A stretch of DNA of 64,000 nucleotides from Gymnopus androsaceus JB14 (taxonomy: Eukaryota; Basidiomycota; Agaricomycetes; Agaricales; Omphalotaceae), in the NCBI GenBank assembly GCA_009733575.1, contig ML769422.1:1-64000 (forward strand), read 5' to 3'. The position numbers were made by a program, and so were the translations under genes. The notes under the pieces are model-generated. The model worked only from the letters and a program-made list of their open reading frames with translations, was not told where the DNA came from and did no database searches. Shown piece by piece: positions 45,141-56,832 of this stretch. Position 1 is the first letter of the stretch, and each line of letters begins with the position of its first letter.

Positions 45141-47752
45141 GGTTTACTTTCAATTATGCACTTTGCCAATCTAACTTCGAATCATTTATACTAATATTAC
45201 AGTCATTATACTTCCTTATAGACCATGTTTTGTACTTGCAGAGTTTTTACTGAAACATTTGAATATAATATTCTTATACATTCAACATTCACGCATTCGA
45301 ATGTGTGAATGTCTTGCTTGGTAAACATTCAAGTGTGAATATCCACTTTGGGGGTATATATATTCAACCCTCGAAGGTCAAATGCATTCGAATGTACATT
45401 CGTGCCCATGTCTAGCTTGCTAAGCACTGAAAGAAAAAAAGAACTAACTGTTTTCCGAGGGAGAGCCAAGAAAGGTTGACATTTGCACTCTTCTTCAAAA
45501 TGTTGATTATTTTGTGGACCCTTTTTCACCATCTGACCAGTGCGAACATTGTAAACAGCTTCGTAACATTCTCGAAAGGCATTTTTGAGAGTTTCGCGAT
45601 ACTCTTTGTTAGCAGTGTTCACTAAATGCTGATGCTCTTGCTCTTCATGAGCAACTTGCACAGGATCAAGGTGAAGAGAACAGATACCAGACACGATTAA
45701 AACAACTTCAGTGCCATATCGTTCAACTCCCAAGCCCCAAGGGATCACATGTCAAAAGATGTCCACCGTAGTTACCATCCTCGGTCAAGCGGCAATTTTG
45801 TTGATAACATTGTCATCAAGGAGATAGCTGCTAGAATTGATACTTGGTTAGGATAATAAGTTTGAATAGCCTCGTGACACCAGTTGCACAATGCATCTCT
45901 GACTGCATTAGAGAGTTTCTCGGAAGGTTGAGTTGTACGAGGGGCACAAGTGAGATATGGGTATGAGATCTTGATAGTTTCAATGGGAAACTTGTCAGGT
46001 TGGCAGTTGTCACAGCATCGAGCGTTTTGGGTTGGGCAAAGAGGAGCACTGGATAGAATTAGTTAAGAATTGTTACAGTATATTTTGAACATGCACTTTT
46101 CCCTTCATTGTTGAAAAAATTGTCCCATGGAATGCGGCGACAGTTGGAAGTTGCAATAAAAAGAGAAAGGTATTTGCGATCTCATGCCTCCAGAGCTGAT
46201 TGTGCTTTCTTCTTCTTCCTTGACCCTCGCTGGACCTTCTCTGGCTCAGGCGGATCCTTGCGATCAATAACAGCAATATGGTCTTGTGCGAGGTTCGGTG
46301 GGAGTCTCTTCATGTTCACTATTGTTGGCATCGTCAGTCATCGTCTCTCTCAATTTCCAACACCGTAAGATGCTTGGCATAAGATGCTTTCGTGATGAAA
46401 AGAATGGCCTCTCCGATATCCATGAGTCTGCGAAACACAGCAACCGATTTTCTGAATAAGGGATAGAAAGGATAGAGGTTCGTGCCATAGAATGACACGC
46501 TTAATCCCTGGGAAGTCCATACCCTATACAACATTGAGACTGAGATGTAAATAATCAACCGAAAAAAGGACGTACCATACCCAATGCATCAGTTGCGATG
46601 ACACAGCAAAGACGTCCAGAGCGTAGACCATCTTGAATCTCGCGTTTTCGTTTGTCGGATATATTTCGATGATAGAACTCGATAGAGTTAGGAGACATAT
46701 GCGGCGGGCAGTGACGGCGAAGAAAGTCCTGTATTTCCTCGGCCTCGGTGCGACTGTTCACATAGACAAGTGTCTGTGGGAATTCAGCATTCGAATCGGT
46801 TGGAAATAGAGCGAGAAGGTCGGCGTAAGTGGTGCTGGGATGTTGAAGAATACGGACCGACAAAGCGACATTACATTTCGCGTTTGAAACTGCAACACGC
46901 GCGGAGCGCTGTGGAAGGCCAACCTTGAATAAGGTATCACGAATAACATCCTCAGGCATGGTAGCAGAGGCAAGAAGGACAGGAAGTCCACTCGGAATTC
47001 GTGCAAGAAGCTTACCAAGCTCTGCATACTCGGGACGGAAATCCTCACCCCATTCACTAGTGCTATGAGCTTCGTCGATGACAAGCTCCACGAGGTTCTC
47101 CCGGAACGTCTTGTTCTTGAGTACTTTGTCATGGAACAGGGTTGAGAGAGCCATTTCCGGTGAGACAAAGATAACACGATGTTTGAGGCGAACTGGGCCA
47201 TCCGTGGATTGCTACCATAACATTATCAGCAAGGAATATTAGAACAGAAGTATAGGATACGCACCTCGAAGATATCCTCAATTTTACCCCCCTCCGAGTT
47301 CACAGCAAGTGCTGGGATACCTTTCTCCCTCAAAGCATCTGCCTGTGAGTTCATAAGTGCATTCAGAGGACTAACAACCAATGCAACATTCTGAGAGATT
47401 AGAATATCCTCTTTAGACTCCCAATTGTAGAAGAATGGATACCAGAATCCGATAGTTTTGCCTCCACCGGTAGGGACATCATAGACAGTGGTCTTGCCTT
47501 GTAGGATGTTCTTTCCAGCAAGCTTCTGGTGTTCTCTAAGCTCTGCTATACCAAAGACTTCGCATAACAGCCTCTCAGCCCTCTCCAGACGTCCTTGGTC
47601 GAGTGTTTGAGGGTATTTGGGTGCCATGAAATGGAAGTAAAAGACCAGTGCCGGAAGTGATCGACGCGTCGCTAGCGGCGGAACGAACGCGAATTGGAAA
47701 AAAATAAAAACATGAGTAGTTTCAGAATTTTTCAGCGAATTGTTTTATCCAT

Positions 47753-47930
47753 ATGTGCAGGTTGTACGATGAAAAAAGGGACATGGTATATTGGAGGAAA
47801 AGACGAAGTTCAAACAATTACGTCATGGAAGTCCGACCTGCCAAAACTGCCGGATTAAATTCCAGTCCCTCTGCCGAGAAAGTGATTCCGCGCATCACGT
47901 CTCTGCAGCAGGGAGTGGTTCGAGTCTATG
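47753..47930 (+). pseudogene. Fragment of an ORF divergent from RecQ copy 1
   Basis: Matches the first 170 bp of 52840-53238 ('EKRDMVYWRKRRSSNNYVME'), then ends at 47930 where an unrelated segment 'ctttacggttttatcatcta' starts. The same segment, slightly changed, occurs at 50473-50500 beside RecQ copy 2. Confidence 0.6.
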
Positions 47931-47939
47931 CTTTACGGT

Positions 47940-48397
47940 TTTATCATCTATGCATTGAGTGACTGACTAAGTAAACATTAAAGCCCTCTGCCCAACTCTG
48001 CCCAGAAAAAAAAGTTGTTACTCACCTTGTCCCTGTCATTCTTGATTCTGATGTCTTGCATCCTTGTCCAAAAACCTCTTCCAGGATTACACCATATTAG
48101 CTGCATGTCTCAGAACAATTTTGAGAAATGGAGCTATTCAAAAAAAAAAAACAAAAATTGACCAAAAACATTAAATACTTTAAGACATGGGGCTACTATG
48201 GTCTATTCCCTCAGGGTTTTATCCAATTTCTATGCGCCTTCTTTAATCCACAGCCATGTGTTGATACCTCACTCACATCTTGGTTCAAAATCTTATCCAT
48301 AGTTTTTCAGTTACTTAGTTTTACTTTACTTCTTCTTGTTTTTACCTCTGAATTCATATTCAGCCTTGGTTTTATCTCTTTTATTTTTGAAAGATCT
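47940..48397. other. Unassigned spacer
   Basis: Contains an A-run at 48139-48150 and a hydrophobic ORF (48128-48370) without recognisable motifs. Nothing supported. Confidence 0.3.
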
Positions 48398-48538
48398 CAT
48401 CAGCAAAACCTAGGGGAACTGTGGATTGCTGTGGGCTGCCACTGTACACAAACCCCAATACAATCCACAGAAGCCACAGAGCTGTCCAGTTCTGCACAGA
48501 GGAGACCTTGCTGTAGGATCACCCAGATTTTGCTGATG
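48398..48538. repeat. CATCAG-family inverted-repeat element, 141 bp
   Basis: Left end CATCAGCAAAACCTAGG, reversed right end CATCAGCAAAATCTGGG, flanked by CT on both sides (48396-48397, 48539-48540). The interior holds ACTGTGGATTGCTGTGGG and CACAGAGCTGTCCAG-like words that pair with each other. Confidence 0.8.
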
Positions 48539-48540
48539 CT

Positions 48541-49912
48541 TGCCTTATTGAAAGGAAGACAATGTACTTACCCCTTACCTCCACCGGTATCCCACCTCCC
48601 CATATAGATACATGATAGGGTTCAGCACCATACTGTAGTATACAGGTCATATTTTTATGGTGACCTATACTTGTAAGCCTATCAATATGCATGCATGCAG
48701 CCATTCAACCATTCTCTTGTAGATTTATCTGATGTTGACCTTTATATGCAACTCAATTGTCCAACTTGCTCAAGCAATGCTAATGCTTGCTGTTCTTCTT
48801 CCTCCATATCCAGCTTCTAATATGTCTTGCCTCAAAGTATGAGTACATGCCCATCAGCAATCCTTCCACCTTCAACATCTAATAATATTAGTGTGGGCCC
48901 TGTAGCTCCCTCTTCTCATGTCAGTAAGCAGATAAAGCTATGCCAAAGCCTGGACCTAGTAAAGATATACAGAATCATAAACATCAAGTGTGTGTGTGTT
49001 TACCAGTAGCCAGCTCCACCACAAACAATAGGGTACAGTGAATAAATCAAAGCCATATTAATAACAATCTTAATCACATAAACATTAGGAGAGGCTATCA
49101 TCAACATGGTCAACCACACAATATTCACATTTGCACATTCAATGAGATTGACAAATGAAAGAAGCCATTTTCAACATGTTAGTAACAAATCCAATGTGAA
49201 AAATTTATATCTGCATCTAGATAATATTTTTCTTACTTGGAGAACTATCTTGGATAGGAGATATTCATGAAATAGTACACAATTAACATTGTGAATCCAC
49301 ATTTGCTTTGACCTGGGAATTACCTGGGAATCACTTGATTTGGACAGTGCTTCCAGTGCTCCAGAGCCCCAGGACCTAGTTGCACTGGCATGTATTGGAT
49401 AGAGTTTTTAGAGGTTCTATTTTCGCCTTATTTGAGAATAAAAAGTTTGTATTATTCAACTTTTAATTCCGGGAAGCGTTGGTTGGCTCTGGCAGGTGCT
49501 GGTTTGTATTTGGTTGTTTTGGGAGTGTTGGGAATTTTTGGCCTTGCTGTTAAAAATAAAATACAAAATACATGTTTTTCTGAAGTTTGGTTTCATTGCC
49601 TTCCTGCTGTGAACCATCAGATCAAAGAGATAGTAGCAAGATGGTGGTATGAGAGAAATAAAATGGGAAGCATCGCAAACTGGTGATGCACTCATTCGGA
49701 AGCACACCTCTATTTTCTGTTTGCATCAAATTTTGCCAGGGTACTCTCATGCTTGAATTTCCACAAAAAACACTACCAAACATTGGCAAGCAATAGCTCA
49801 ATGAATAGTGCACTGATCTTCAAAATTTTGAGTGTGCTAGAAAGCAATGAACAATGTAGGTTGTCTTGAGGTTGTCCCATAGTCAGACTTAGCTTATTTT
49901 GCATTAAATTTA
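48541..49912. other. Unassigned region
   Basis: Mostly AT-rich. A short ORF at 49390-49686 contains one hydrophobic segment but no known motif. 'gtgcttccagtgctccagag' near 49350 resembles words of the CATCAG elements. No gene supported. Confidence 0.3.
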
Positions 49913-50293
49913 TCATTGCTTCCTGGATGTACTTTGACTGTGTGCAAATTTCGGGCCTTTATTGAGCCTTACAAAGTGTTTATCTACTGCTAGATATGTT
50001 TCTGTACATGTATTTGAGGTTACCCCATGAAAAAATAAGAGCCCAGAGCATTCTACCTGGCCCACCACAAACTGAAAGTTGACTGTGAGCATCCTTTTGA
50101 CTCCTTGCATCTCTATCCCAGGATTTGTATGCAATTTGTGCCATTTCTTGTGGTACTCTTGATACCAGTCCTGGATGGTTCTTGCTGGAATCCTGAAGTA
50201 ATTGGCTACAGTTCGACAGGAAGCTGCTCTCCCACGCAAATCTGAAAGTGGATGACCACGGGTCATGAGAGTAAGAGTTAGAGTGTAACGCAC
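49913..50293 (-). pseudogene. Possible helix-turn-helix exon
   Basis: The frame has 'RGRAASCRTVANYFRIPART' and 'IQDWYQEYHKKWHK', a helix-turn-helix-like pattern as in transposase DNA-binding domains, followed by unrelated sequence. There is no ATG at the frame start and no partner domain nearby. Weak. Confidence 0.3.
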
Positions 50294-50495
50294 TGCAAGA
50301 TCTGGGAATTCCGTTTGTTCAGCCAGTTCTTATTTACATTTTTCTATGGGGTAACCTTTGATACATGCAAATAAACAATTCTAGCAATATATAAATGCTT
50401 CAGAAGCCTCGGATAAAGGCCTGAAGTTTGCGCACAGTCAAAGTACATTCTGGAAGCAATGTTGAATTTAATGTAAGCTTTACGGGTTTTATCAT

Positions 50496-52714
50496 CTATG
50501 GCAGTTGAGTGACTGACTCAGTACAGACATTAAAACTAACTGTTTTCCGAGGGAGAGCCAAGAAAGGTTGACATTTGCGCTCTTCTTCAAAATGTTGATT
50601 ATTTCGTGGACCCTTTTTCACCATCTGACCAGTGCGAACATCGTAAACAGCTTCGTAACATTCTCGAAAGGCTTTTTCGAGAGTTTCGCGATACTCTTTG
50701 TTAGCAGTGTTCACTAAATGCTGATGCTCTTGCTCTTCATGAGCAACTTGCACAGGATCAAGGTGAAGAGAACAGATACCAGACACGATTAAAACAACTT
50801 CAGTGCCATATCGTTCAACTCCCAAGCCCCAAGGGATCACATGTCGAAAGATGTCCACCGTAGTTACCATCCTCGGTCGAGCGGCGATTTTGTTCAATAA
50901 CATGTCATCAAGGAGATAGCTGCCGAGAATTGATACTTGGTTAGGATAATAAGTTTGAATAGCTCGCGACGCCAGTTGCACAATGCATCTCTGACTGCAT
51001 TAGAGAGTTCCTCGGAAGGTCGAGTTGTACGAGGGGCACAGAGTGAGATATGGGTATGAGATCTTGATAGTTTCAATGGGAAACTTGTCGGGTTGGCAGT
51101 TGTCACAGCATCGAGCGTTTTTCGGGTTGGGCAAAGAGGAGCACTGGATAGAATTAGTTAAGAATTGTTACAGTATATTTTGAACACTGCACTTTTCCCT
51201 TCAGTTGTTGAAAAATTGTCCCATGGAATGCGGCGACAGTTGGAAGTTGCAATAAAAAGAGAAAGGTATTTGCGATCTCGTGCCTCCAGAGCTGATTGTG
51301 CTTTCTTCTTCTTCCCCTCGCTGGACCTTCTCTGGCTCAGGCGGATCCTCGCGATCAATAACAGCAATACGGTCTTGTGCGAGGTCGGTGGGAGTCTCTT
51401 CATGTTCACTATTGTTGGCATCATCATCATCGTCTCTCTCAATTTCCAACACCGTAAGATGCTTGGCATAAGATGCTTTCGTGATGAAAAGAATGGCCTC
51501 TCCGATATCCATGAGTTGCGAACACAGCAACCAATTTTCTGAATAAGGGATAGAAAGGATAGAGGTTCGTGCCATAGAATGACACGCTTAATCCCTGGGA
51601 AGTCCATACCCTATACAACATTGAGACTGAGATGTAAATAATCAACCAAAAAAAGGATGTACTATACCCAATGCATCAGTTGCGATGACACAGCGAAGAC
51701 ATCCAGAGCGTAGACCATCTTGAATCTCGCGTTTTCGTTTGTCAGATATATTTTGATGATAGAACTCGATAGAGTTAGGAGACATATGCAGCAGGCAGTG
51801 ACGGCAAAGAAAGTCCTGTATTTCCTCGGCCTCGGTGCGACTGTTCACATAGACAAGTGTCTGTGGGAATTCAGCATTCGAATTGGTTGGAAATAGAGTG
51901 AGAAGGTCGGCATAAGTCGTGCTGGGATGTTGAAGAATACGGACCAACAAAGTGACATTACATTTCGCATTTGAAACTGCAACATGTGTGGAGCGCTGTG
52001 GAAGGCCAACCTTGAATAAGGTATCATGAATAACATCCTCAGGCATGGTAGCAGAGGCAAGAAGGACAGGAAGTCCACTCAGAATTCGTGCAAGAAGCTT
52101 ACCAAGCTCTGCATACTCGGGACGGAAATCCTCACCCCATTCACTAGTGCTATGAGCTTCATCGACGACAAGCTCCACGAGGTTCTCCCGGAACATCTTG
52201 TTCTTGAGTACTTTCTCATGGAACAGGGTTGAGAGAGCCATTTCCGGTGAGACAAAGATAACACAATGTTTGAGGCAAACTGGGCCATCCATGGATTGCT
52301 ACCATAACATTATCAGCAAGGAATATTAGAACAGAAGTATAGGATACGCACCTCGAAGATATCCTCAATTTTACCCCCCTCCGAGTTCACAGCAAGTGCT
52401 GGGATACCTTTCTCCCTCAAAGCATCTGCCTGTGAGTTCATAAGAGCATTCAGAGGACTAACAACCAATGCAACATTCTGAGAGATTAGAATATCCTCTT
52501 TAGACTCCCAATTGTAGAAGAATGGATACCAGAATCCAATAGTTTTGCCTCCACCGGTAGGGACATCATAGACAGTGGTCTTGCCTTGTAGGATGTTCTT
52601 TCCAGCAAGCTTCTGGTGTTCTCTAAGCTCTGCTATACCAAAGACTTCACATAACAGCCTCTCAGCCCTCTCCAGACGTCCTTGGTCGAGTGTTTGAGGG
52701 TATTTGGGTGCCAT
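50496..52714 (-). pseudogene. RecQ-type helicase, copy 2, bromodomain exon missing
   Basis: Direct repeat of copy 1 with the same exon layout: ATG 52714, first exon to about 52352, second to about 51663. All helicase motifs are present ('TGGGKT', 'DEAHSTSEWGEDFRPEY', 'LLASATMPEDV'). After the helicase, 'ARCCDNCQPDKFP' suggests a Cys-rich metal site. It ends 'LPRKT' at about 50537 and runs into unrelated sequence, so the bromodomain exon is lost. A missing G near 51523 and a missing base near 50968 shift the frame. Several helicase residues differ from copy 1 by CpG transitions (Arg to His, Arg to Cys). Fungal RecQ genes of this type are often multicopy and subtelomeric or repeat-linked. Confidence 0.8.
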
Positions 52715-52839
52715 GAAATGGAAGTAAAAGACCAGTGCCGGAAGTGATCGATGTGTTGCTAGCGGCGGAACAAACACGAATTGGAAAAAAATAAAAACAT
52801 GAGTAGTTTCAGAATTTTTCAGCGAATTGTTTTATCCAC

Positions 52840-53238
52840 ATGTGCAGGTTGTCCAATGAAAAAAGGGACATGGTATATTGGAGGAAAAGACGAAGTTCAA
52901 ACAATTACGTCATGGAAGTCCAACCTGCCAAAACTGCCAGATTAAATTCCAGTCCCTCTGCCAAGGAAGTGATTCTGCACATCATGTCTCTGCAGCAGGG
53001 AGTGGTTCGAGTCTATGTAGACATCAACGATGAGATACACCGGCTAGTTTGTGCTGTCGGTGCAGGAAATTTTTGCAAGAGGCATGATGAAGAGATGATA
53101 GCAAAACTTTTGGACATATATTCACAACGAGAAGCAATGCAACATCAACGGTCAATCAAATTGTACCCTTCCATCGTTACAGTGGATTCCAAAAACCTTG
53201 GCATGTGCATCTTTTTTTCAAAAATAAATATCTCGTAA
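52840..53238 (+). CDS. Unrecognised ORF divergent from RecQ copy 2
   Basis: 132 codons beginning in a probable exon (acceptor 'tgtgcag' at 52840-52847). Contains 'KRDMVYWRKRRSSNNYVME', 'LQQGVVRVYVDINDEIHRLV' and 'LLDIYSQREAMQHQRSIKLY'. The RecQ gene lies divergently about 130 bp away, and a truncated copy lies at the same place beside RecQ copy 1, so the pair was duplicated together. Function unknown. Confidence 0.35.
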   Translation: MCRLSNEKRDMVYWRKRRSSNNYVMEVQPAKTARLNSSPSAKEVILHIMSLQQGVVRVYVDINDEIHRLVCAVGAGNFCKRHDEEMIAKLLDIYSQREAMQHQRSIKLYPSIVTVDSKNLGMCIFFSKINIS

Positions 53239-54402
53239 ATGCCTCTAGGCACGCGCTTGAGTTGGCACTTCCCGGCCACTCTCAAGACACACAAGGCACA
53301 CATCTTCCTAATCCCTAGTCTCTCAGTGAATTTACTGTGAAGACAGTGTTTTCATAGCAGGATATGATAGATACGAGCTCACAACATCAAAAAAAGACCT
53401 AATCTTACTGTAATATGAAGGTAATTTCACTGATTGAATGGAATTGAACATTTAGCAAACATCTGCATGCACCATAAACAGGTCTGAAACCTTTTCAGAA
53501 TGGGATCCTATGGCTCCTATAAGCTATTCATCTTCAAAATACTATTTGAGCTTGAGTTCTCTGGATTCTGTACCATCTGGAACACTGGAGAAGAGCCCAC
53601 TGGCTTATGGGAAAGTACTGATGGCTGTGGTTATGAGATATTTATTTTTGAAAAAAATTTGATGCACATGCCAAGGTTTTCGGAATCCGCTGTAACATAA
53701 TGTCAAGCCTAGCTCATACAGCTGTGTTCATAACTACTATGGTACGCAGGGATATGCTTTTCTACATAAAATGCTCAATGAAGCCAGTTTCTATAATCGG
53801 GCAACTTTTGCAATTATTTTACAACATCTTTACTGTCTATTTGTCAGTACCAGATACTTTGTGGAAGGTATACTTGAGACAAATGAGTACACTAAAAGAA
53901 ACATTGAGTTGTATACACCCATCAAACATTCAGGAACACAAGAAAATGAATTACAAAAGTGCAGGCAAAGTGCTACACACCCAATTGAATATCATAAGAG
54001 GTCAGATCTAAAATTTCTAAGGGAAACATGAAGAATAGCATGATGGAGAGAGGAACCGGTAAAGAGAGAGCTCAAGCGTGATGATCACCTGTGCCGTTCT
54101 GCTCGGCAGTGACCAACACAATCTGATTTTGAAAATGTCATCGATTCTGAGTGCGTCATTGGCGGTTCTGTGAGACTGCTGGTTCTGCCACCTTTGCCGC
54201 CTACGTGACAGGATGGTGACTACAGCCATAAAAAAACAGCATATCCTTGTTTTTGCTCGGGCAGCGCCTGATGCAACGAGGAAAATTGTAAAAAATCTAG
54301 GAAGCTCGATTCGGGGGTTTTAAAGTAGGTCAAAACGATCTGTCTACTCAGAATTTCAAGAGCTTCTTTCATTGTGTCCCAACTGCATCGGAAGCATATC
54401 CC
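53239..54402. other. Unassigned region
   Basis: Several short ORFs (53500-54031) lack recognisable domains and overlap in different frames. No gene supported. Confidence 0.3.
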
Positions 54403-54795
54403 TGTGTACCATAGTATGTGGAATTTGAAAAATTTCGAAAACTTTATGTGGCTATGCCCCACAGCTTTACAAAGACAAGCGCTAAGACAAGCGCTAGAAA
54501 ATGTCGTGCACTGGGGTACGCACTCACCGGCGCTTAATATCTCCGAAATAAAACAAAGTTTGGCCATTGGGCTCCTTAAATTCTGGAAAAATCAAAAGAA
54601 ATACCAGAATAAATAATTAGGGGGCGGGATATGTGCTCACTGAGGGCGCAGAAGGCTGCAGAAGGTCATCAATAGTGTGACGTGTCTGATACCAACCGTT
54701 GCCATGTAACTCTAGCGCTTGTTTTTGTAAAGCTGTGAAGCATAGCCACATAAAAGTTTTCGAATTTTTTCAAATTCCACATAGTTATGAACACA
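54403..54795. repeat. Inverted repeat with about 95 bp arms
   Basis: 54403-54497 and 54711-54795 are inverted copies: TATGTGGAATTTGAAAAA, 'ttatgtggctatgcccc' and 'caagcgctag' recur as complements. The spacer is about 210 bp. Possible MITE; no target duplication identified. Confidence 0.7.
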
Positions 54796-55224
54796 GCTGT
54801 AATGTATGATAATATCCAATCTAGCCTATTTTTCATGCAAGCATATCATTTTTCCAAGTTATAGACCATAGCATGATATTTATACACAAAAATCAGCCAC
54901 TTCATGCGATATTCCACATAGGAAAGAAAGAACTGCGCGTGGTCACTATGATCCAGGCTCAGCTCGCGCTGTCACTTGCAGTAGGTTGTAATAGTACACG
55001 GGAACAGTGGTTGTATATTTGGGCTATTGCTACAGTAAGTAACGAGCTAGGAGAGGGGACAAAATTAAGTATGTATGCACTAATGTCGGACTATAGCAGT
55101 AGTAGAGGCAGTCGTAAGTGCAAGAAATCATGATACATATGTGACATCAAGCAAGCAAGCGTCCGTCAAGAAAAGGCCAGCTTCAAGTCATCAAACCAAA
55201 CTACTCAACTACCGGAATCGCATT

Positions 55225-55292
55225 AGGCAGCTAGCTCAGTAGCTAAGCGGACTTGGGCGCATAACGGGGAAGAGATTCAACCGGTTTTGAGA
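55225..55292 (+). other. tRNA-like sequence (A box and weak B box)
   Basis: GGCAGCTAGCTCAGTAGCTA is close to a tRNA D-arm/A box, and AGATTCAACCGG resembles a B box 30 bases later. Stems are poor and no acceptor stem closes, so a SINE head or degenerate tRNA is more likely than a working tRNA. Confidence 0.3.
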
Positions 55293-55348
55293 TAAAGTAG
55301 CCTAACCAGATCGAACGTTAGATCCTAACATCCGAATACCATAGTAGA

Positions 55349-55742
55349 TCACGGACCTTTCATAGCAGCAGCTTTCTCTCCCTGTCTTCCAAAACCCATA
55401 CCGGCGGGTCTACCACTAGAGGAGCTACCCTCCGAACTATCCGAAGCAGTCGAGTTCCTCCCTTTCTCTCCAAAGACATTGGACACAAACGACGGCGCAT
55501 GGGAAATAATTGGGGCTATCGGCACGCCAGCGACATGTGTTGGGATTGCACTCTTTGCGTGCTCCCGCCAAGAGGTAAGTGATCTCTTTGATTTAGCACC
55601 TTGACGGAATATAAGACCGACGAGGATGTTGACGCAGCCAAGGGAGAAGAGGAAGAAGGCGGAGACGAGAGTAAAGTCGTCGACGAAATGAGATAAGATG
55701 GCGGCACCGATTCTGTAGGAGCAAAGATTGACCCAAACAAAA

Positions 55743-55774
<32 letters not shown>

Positions 55775-56389
55775 AGTAGAAAGTTAGGTTAGGCTTGGAC
55801 CAAGACGCAGGGGGTATGCGGTTGAACGTACAAACACTCTATAACACCCAACGCACCCAATCCAAAGTCCTTCCCCAGCACAGGGAAAAATCTATTGAAA
55901 AACGACGCCGGCCAGCCCAGTTCTGATAGTACAAGGACGAGAGTTTGGGCTATGATCAAGAGCCTGTTTAGGACGGCCCAGAAGACTCCGGCGGGTTGGT
56001 TGGGGACTGTGCTGTCCCTGAATGAAGGGACGAGATAGTTAGTTAATTAATGCATGTAGGTATGTGCAGGGAAAGCTGAAACTCACTCGATATAATCACA
56101 ATTAAGCATATCCGTTATCGTCGAATTACTCGACGAATCAGTATTGACAGAGCCCTTGGCTGCCATAAACCGATTAACAGCTTCGACATCGTGGACGAGG
56201 GTAACGATGTTACTGCTGAAAACGAGAATGAGGGCAATAATGCTCAATGCGCGGATGATGTTGAGGGAGATGAAGAGGTCTATGAACGTGAAGGAAAGGA
56301 GGAAATTGTATTAGTATCAGTGAAGTCGGCCTAGGGAGACTAGAGAGGTATAAGGAGGAAAACTTACAAGCACGAGGGGGGAGCATCAT
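55349..56389 (-). CDS. Integral membrane protein, DUF7598-like
   Basis: Four exons with GT-AG introns: 56389-56368, 56279-56087, 56017-55832, 55712-55349, all in phase and open. Start 'MMLPPRAYLFISLNIIRALS'. Four hydrophobic segments: 'LSIIALILVFSSNIVTLV' (56250-56195), 'LLIIAQTLVLVLSELGW' (about 55965), 'LGALGVIECLIGAAIL' (around 55840/55705), 'VSAFFLFSLGCVNILVGLIF' (about 55670-55610). The C-terminus is Ser/Gly-rich and basic. I recall this arrangement from the basidiomycete DUF7598 family. Divergent from the DUF4604-like gene 444 bp away. The intron between exons 3 and 4 holds an (AG)n run at 55744-55768. Looks intact; function unknown. Confidence 0.75.
55744..55768. repeat. AG microsatellite
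   Basis: About 12 AG units inside the last intron of the DUF7598-like gene, pyrimidine-rich on the coding strand just upstream of the acceptor region. Confidence 0.9.
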
Positions 56390-56832
56390 AGTGGTTGTAG
56401 TATTTGTTTAGAGGTAGGTCGTCGTCGGAAGAACAAGTGCAAGCAGCCAGGCAAGCAGTAGAGATTCAAGTGCAGGATCGTTAATGAGCGTATACGTAGG
56501 GCGTAAAAGAAAGAGAAAACGCGACTCAGTCGACGTTGGCAGGGCTGGCGTGAGCAGCGGAAGTGGGAGAGTGGTGGTGGGTGGTTAGGATCCCACTGGA
56601 CCTTTTTGTACACGTTCCATTGACAGAAGAACAATGGTATTACGTTTCCGTTTCCGTTTACCGTGCGCTGTACGGCGAAACGTGTTCAGTGAATACAATA
56701 GCCTTGATTCTAGATGGAGAACAAAAGGAAGAAAAGACAATGGACTATAAGCGCGATTGGGCGCTAAAGTAAGCGCTCAACTTTTGCTTCTTAGATCTTG
56801 CAGTTGAACAGTGAGCACCAAAAGCGAGAAAG
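56390..56832. promoter_or_regulatory. Bidirectional promoter region between two host genes
   Basis: The 443 bp between two divergent start codons must contain both promoters. No clear TATA box; several CGTTTCCG-like and pyrimidine-rich stretches occur at 56640-56665. Assigned from gene arrangement only. Confidence 0.5.

Larger units (their letters stand above)
43014..45414. mobile_element. hAT element, 2401 bp, inside an intron of the RecQ gene
   Basis: Termini TAGTCATGGGCATGAATG and, reversed, TAGACATGGGCACGAATG, with a perfect 8 bp duplication GCTTGCTA (43006-43013, 45415-45422). ATTCG-rich subterminal sequence matches the style of the MITE at 20104-20829. It carries only a C-terminal hAT dimerisation ORF and an unrelated two-exon gene on the other strand, so it is not autonomous. 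Confidence 0.92.
42744..47627 (-). pseudogene. RecQ-type helicase joined to a bromodomain, copy 1
   Basis: Starts at the ATG at 47627. Exons 47627-47265, 47211-46576 and 46523 onward carry RecQ motifs: 'DVPTGGGKT' (Walker A), 'VVSPLNALMNSQ', 'DEAHSTSEWGEDFRPEY', 'LLASATMPEDV', 'LVYVNSRTEAEE' and 'VIATDALGM' joined to 'GMDFPGIKRVI'. A Cys-rich stretch and 'NQVSILGSYLLDD'-type region follow, then exon ...-45449 ending 'PFLALPRKT'. Across an intron (45448-42990) the frame continues as a bromodomain: 'TWPIYYEVIKNPISM', 'FNNAHTFNEPNSLIYKYVDD', stop at 42744. An extra T near 46458 and a further indel near 46355 shift the frame. The intron holds a hAT element. Confidence 0.75.

Noticed and set aside
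49390..49686. Small membrane protein gene
   Set aside because: One hydrophobic stretch in an isolated 98-codon frame, with no homologous motif, intron or neighbour to support it.
55225..55292. Functional tRNA gene
   Set aside because: A and B box-like words are present but no acceptor or anticodon stem closes.
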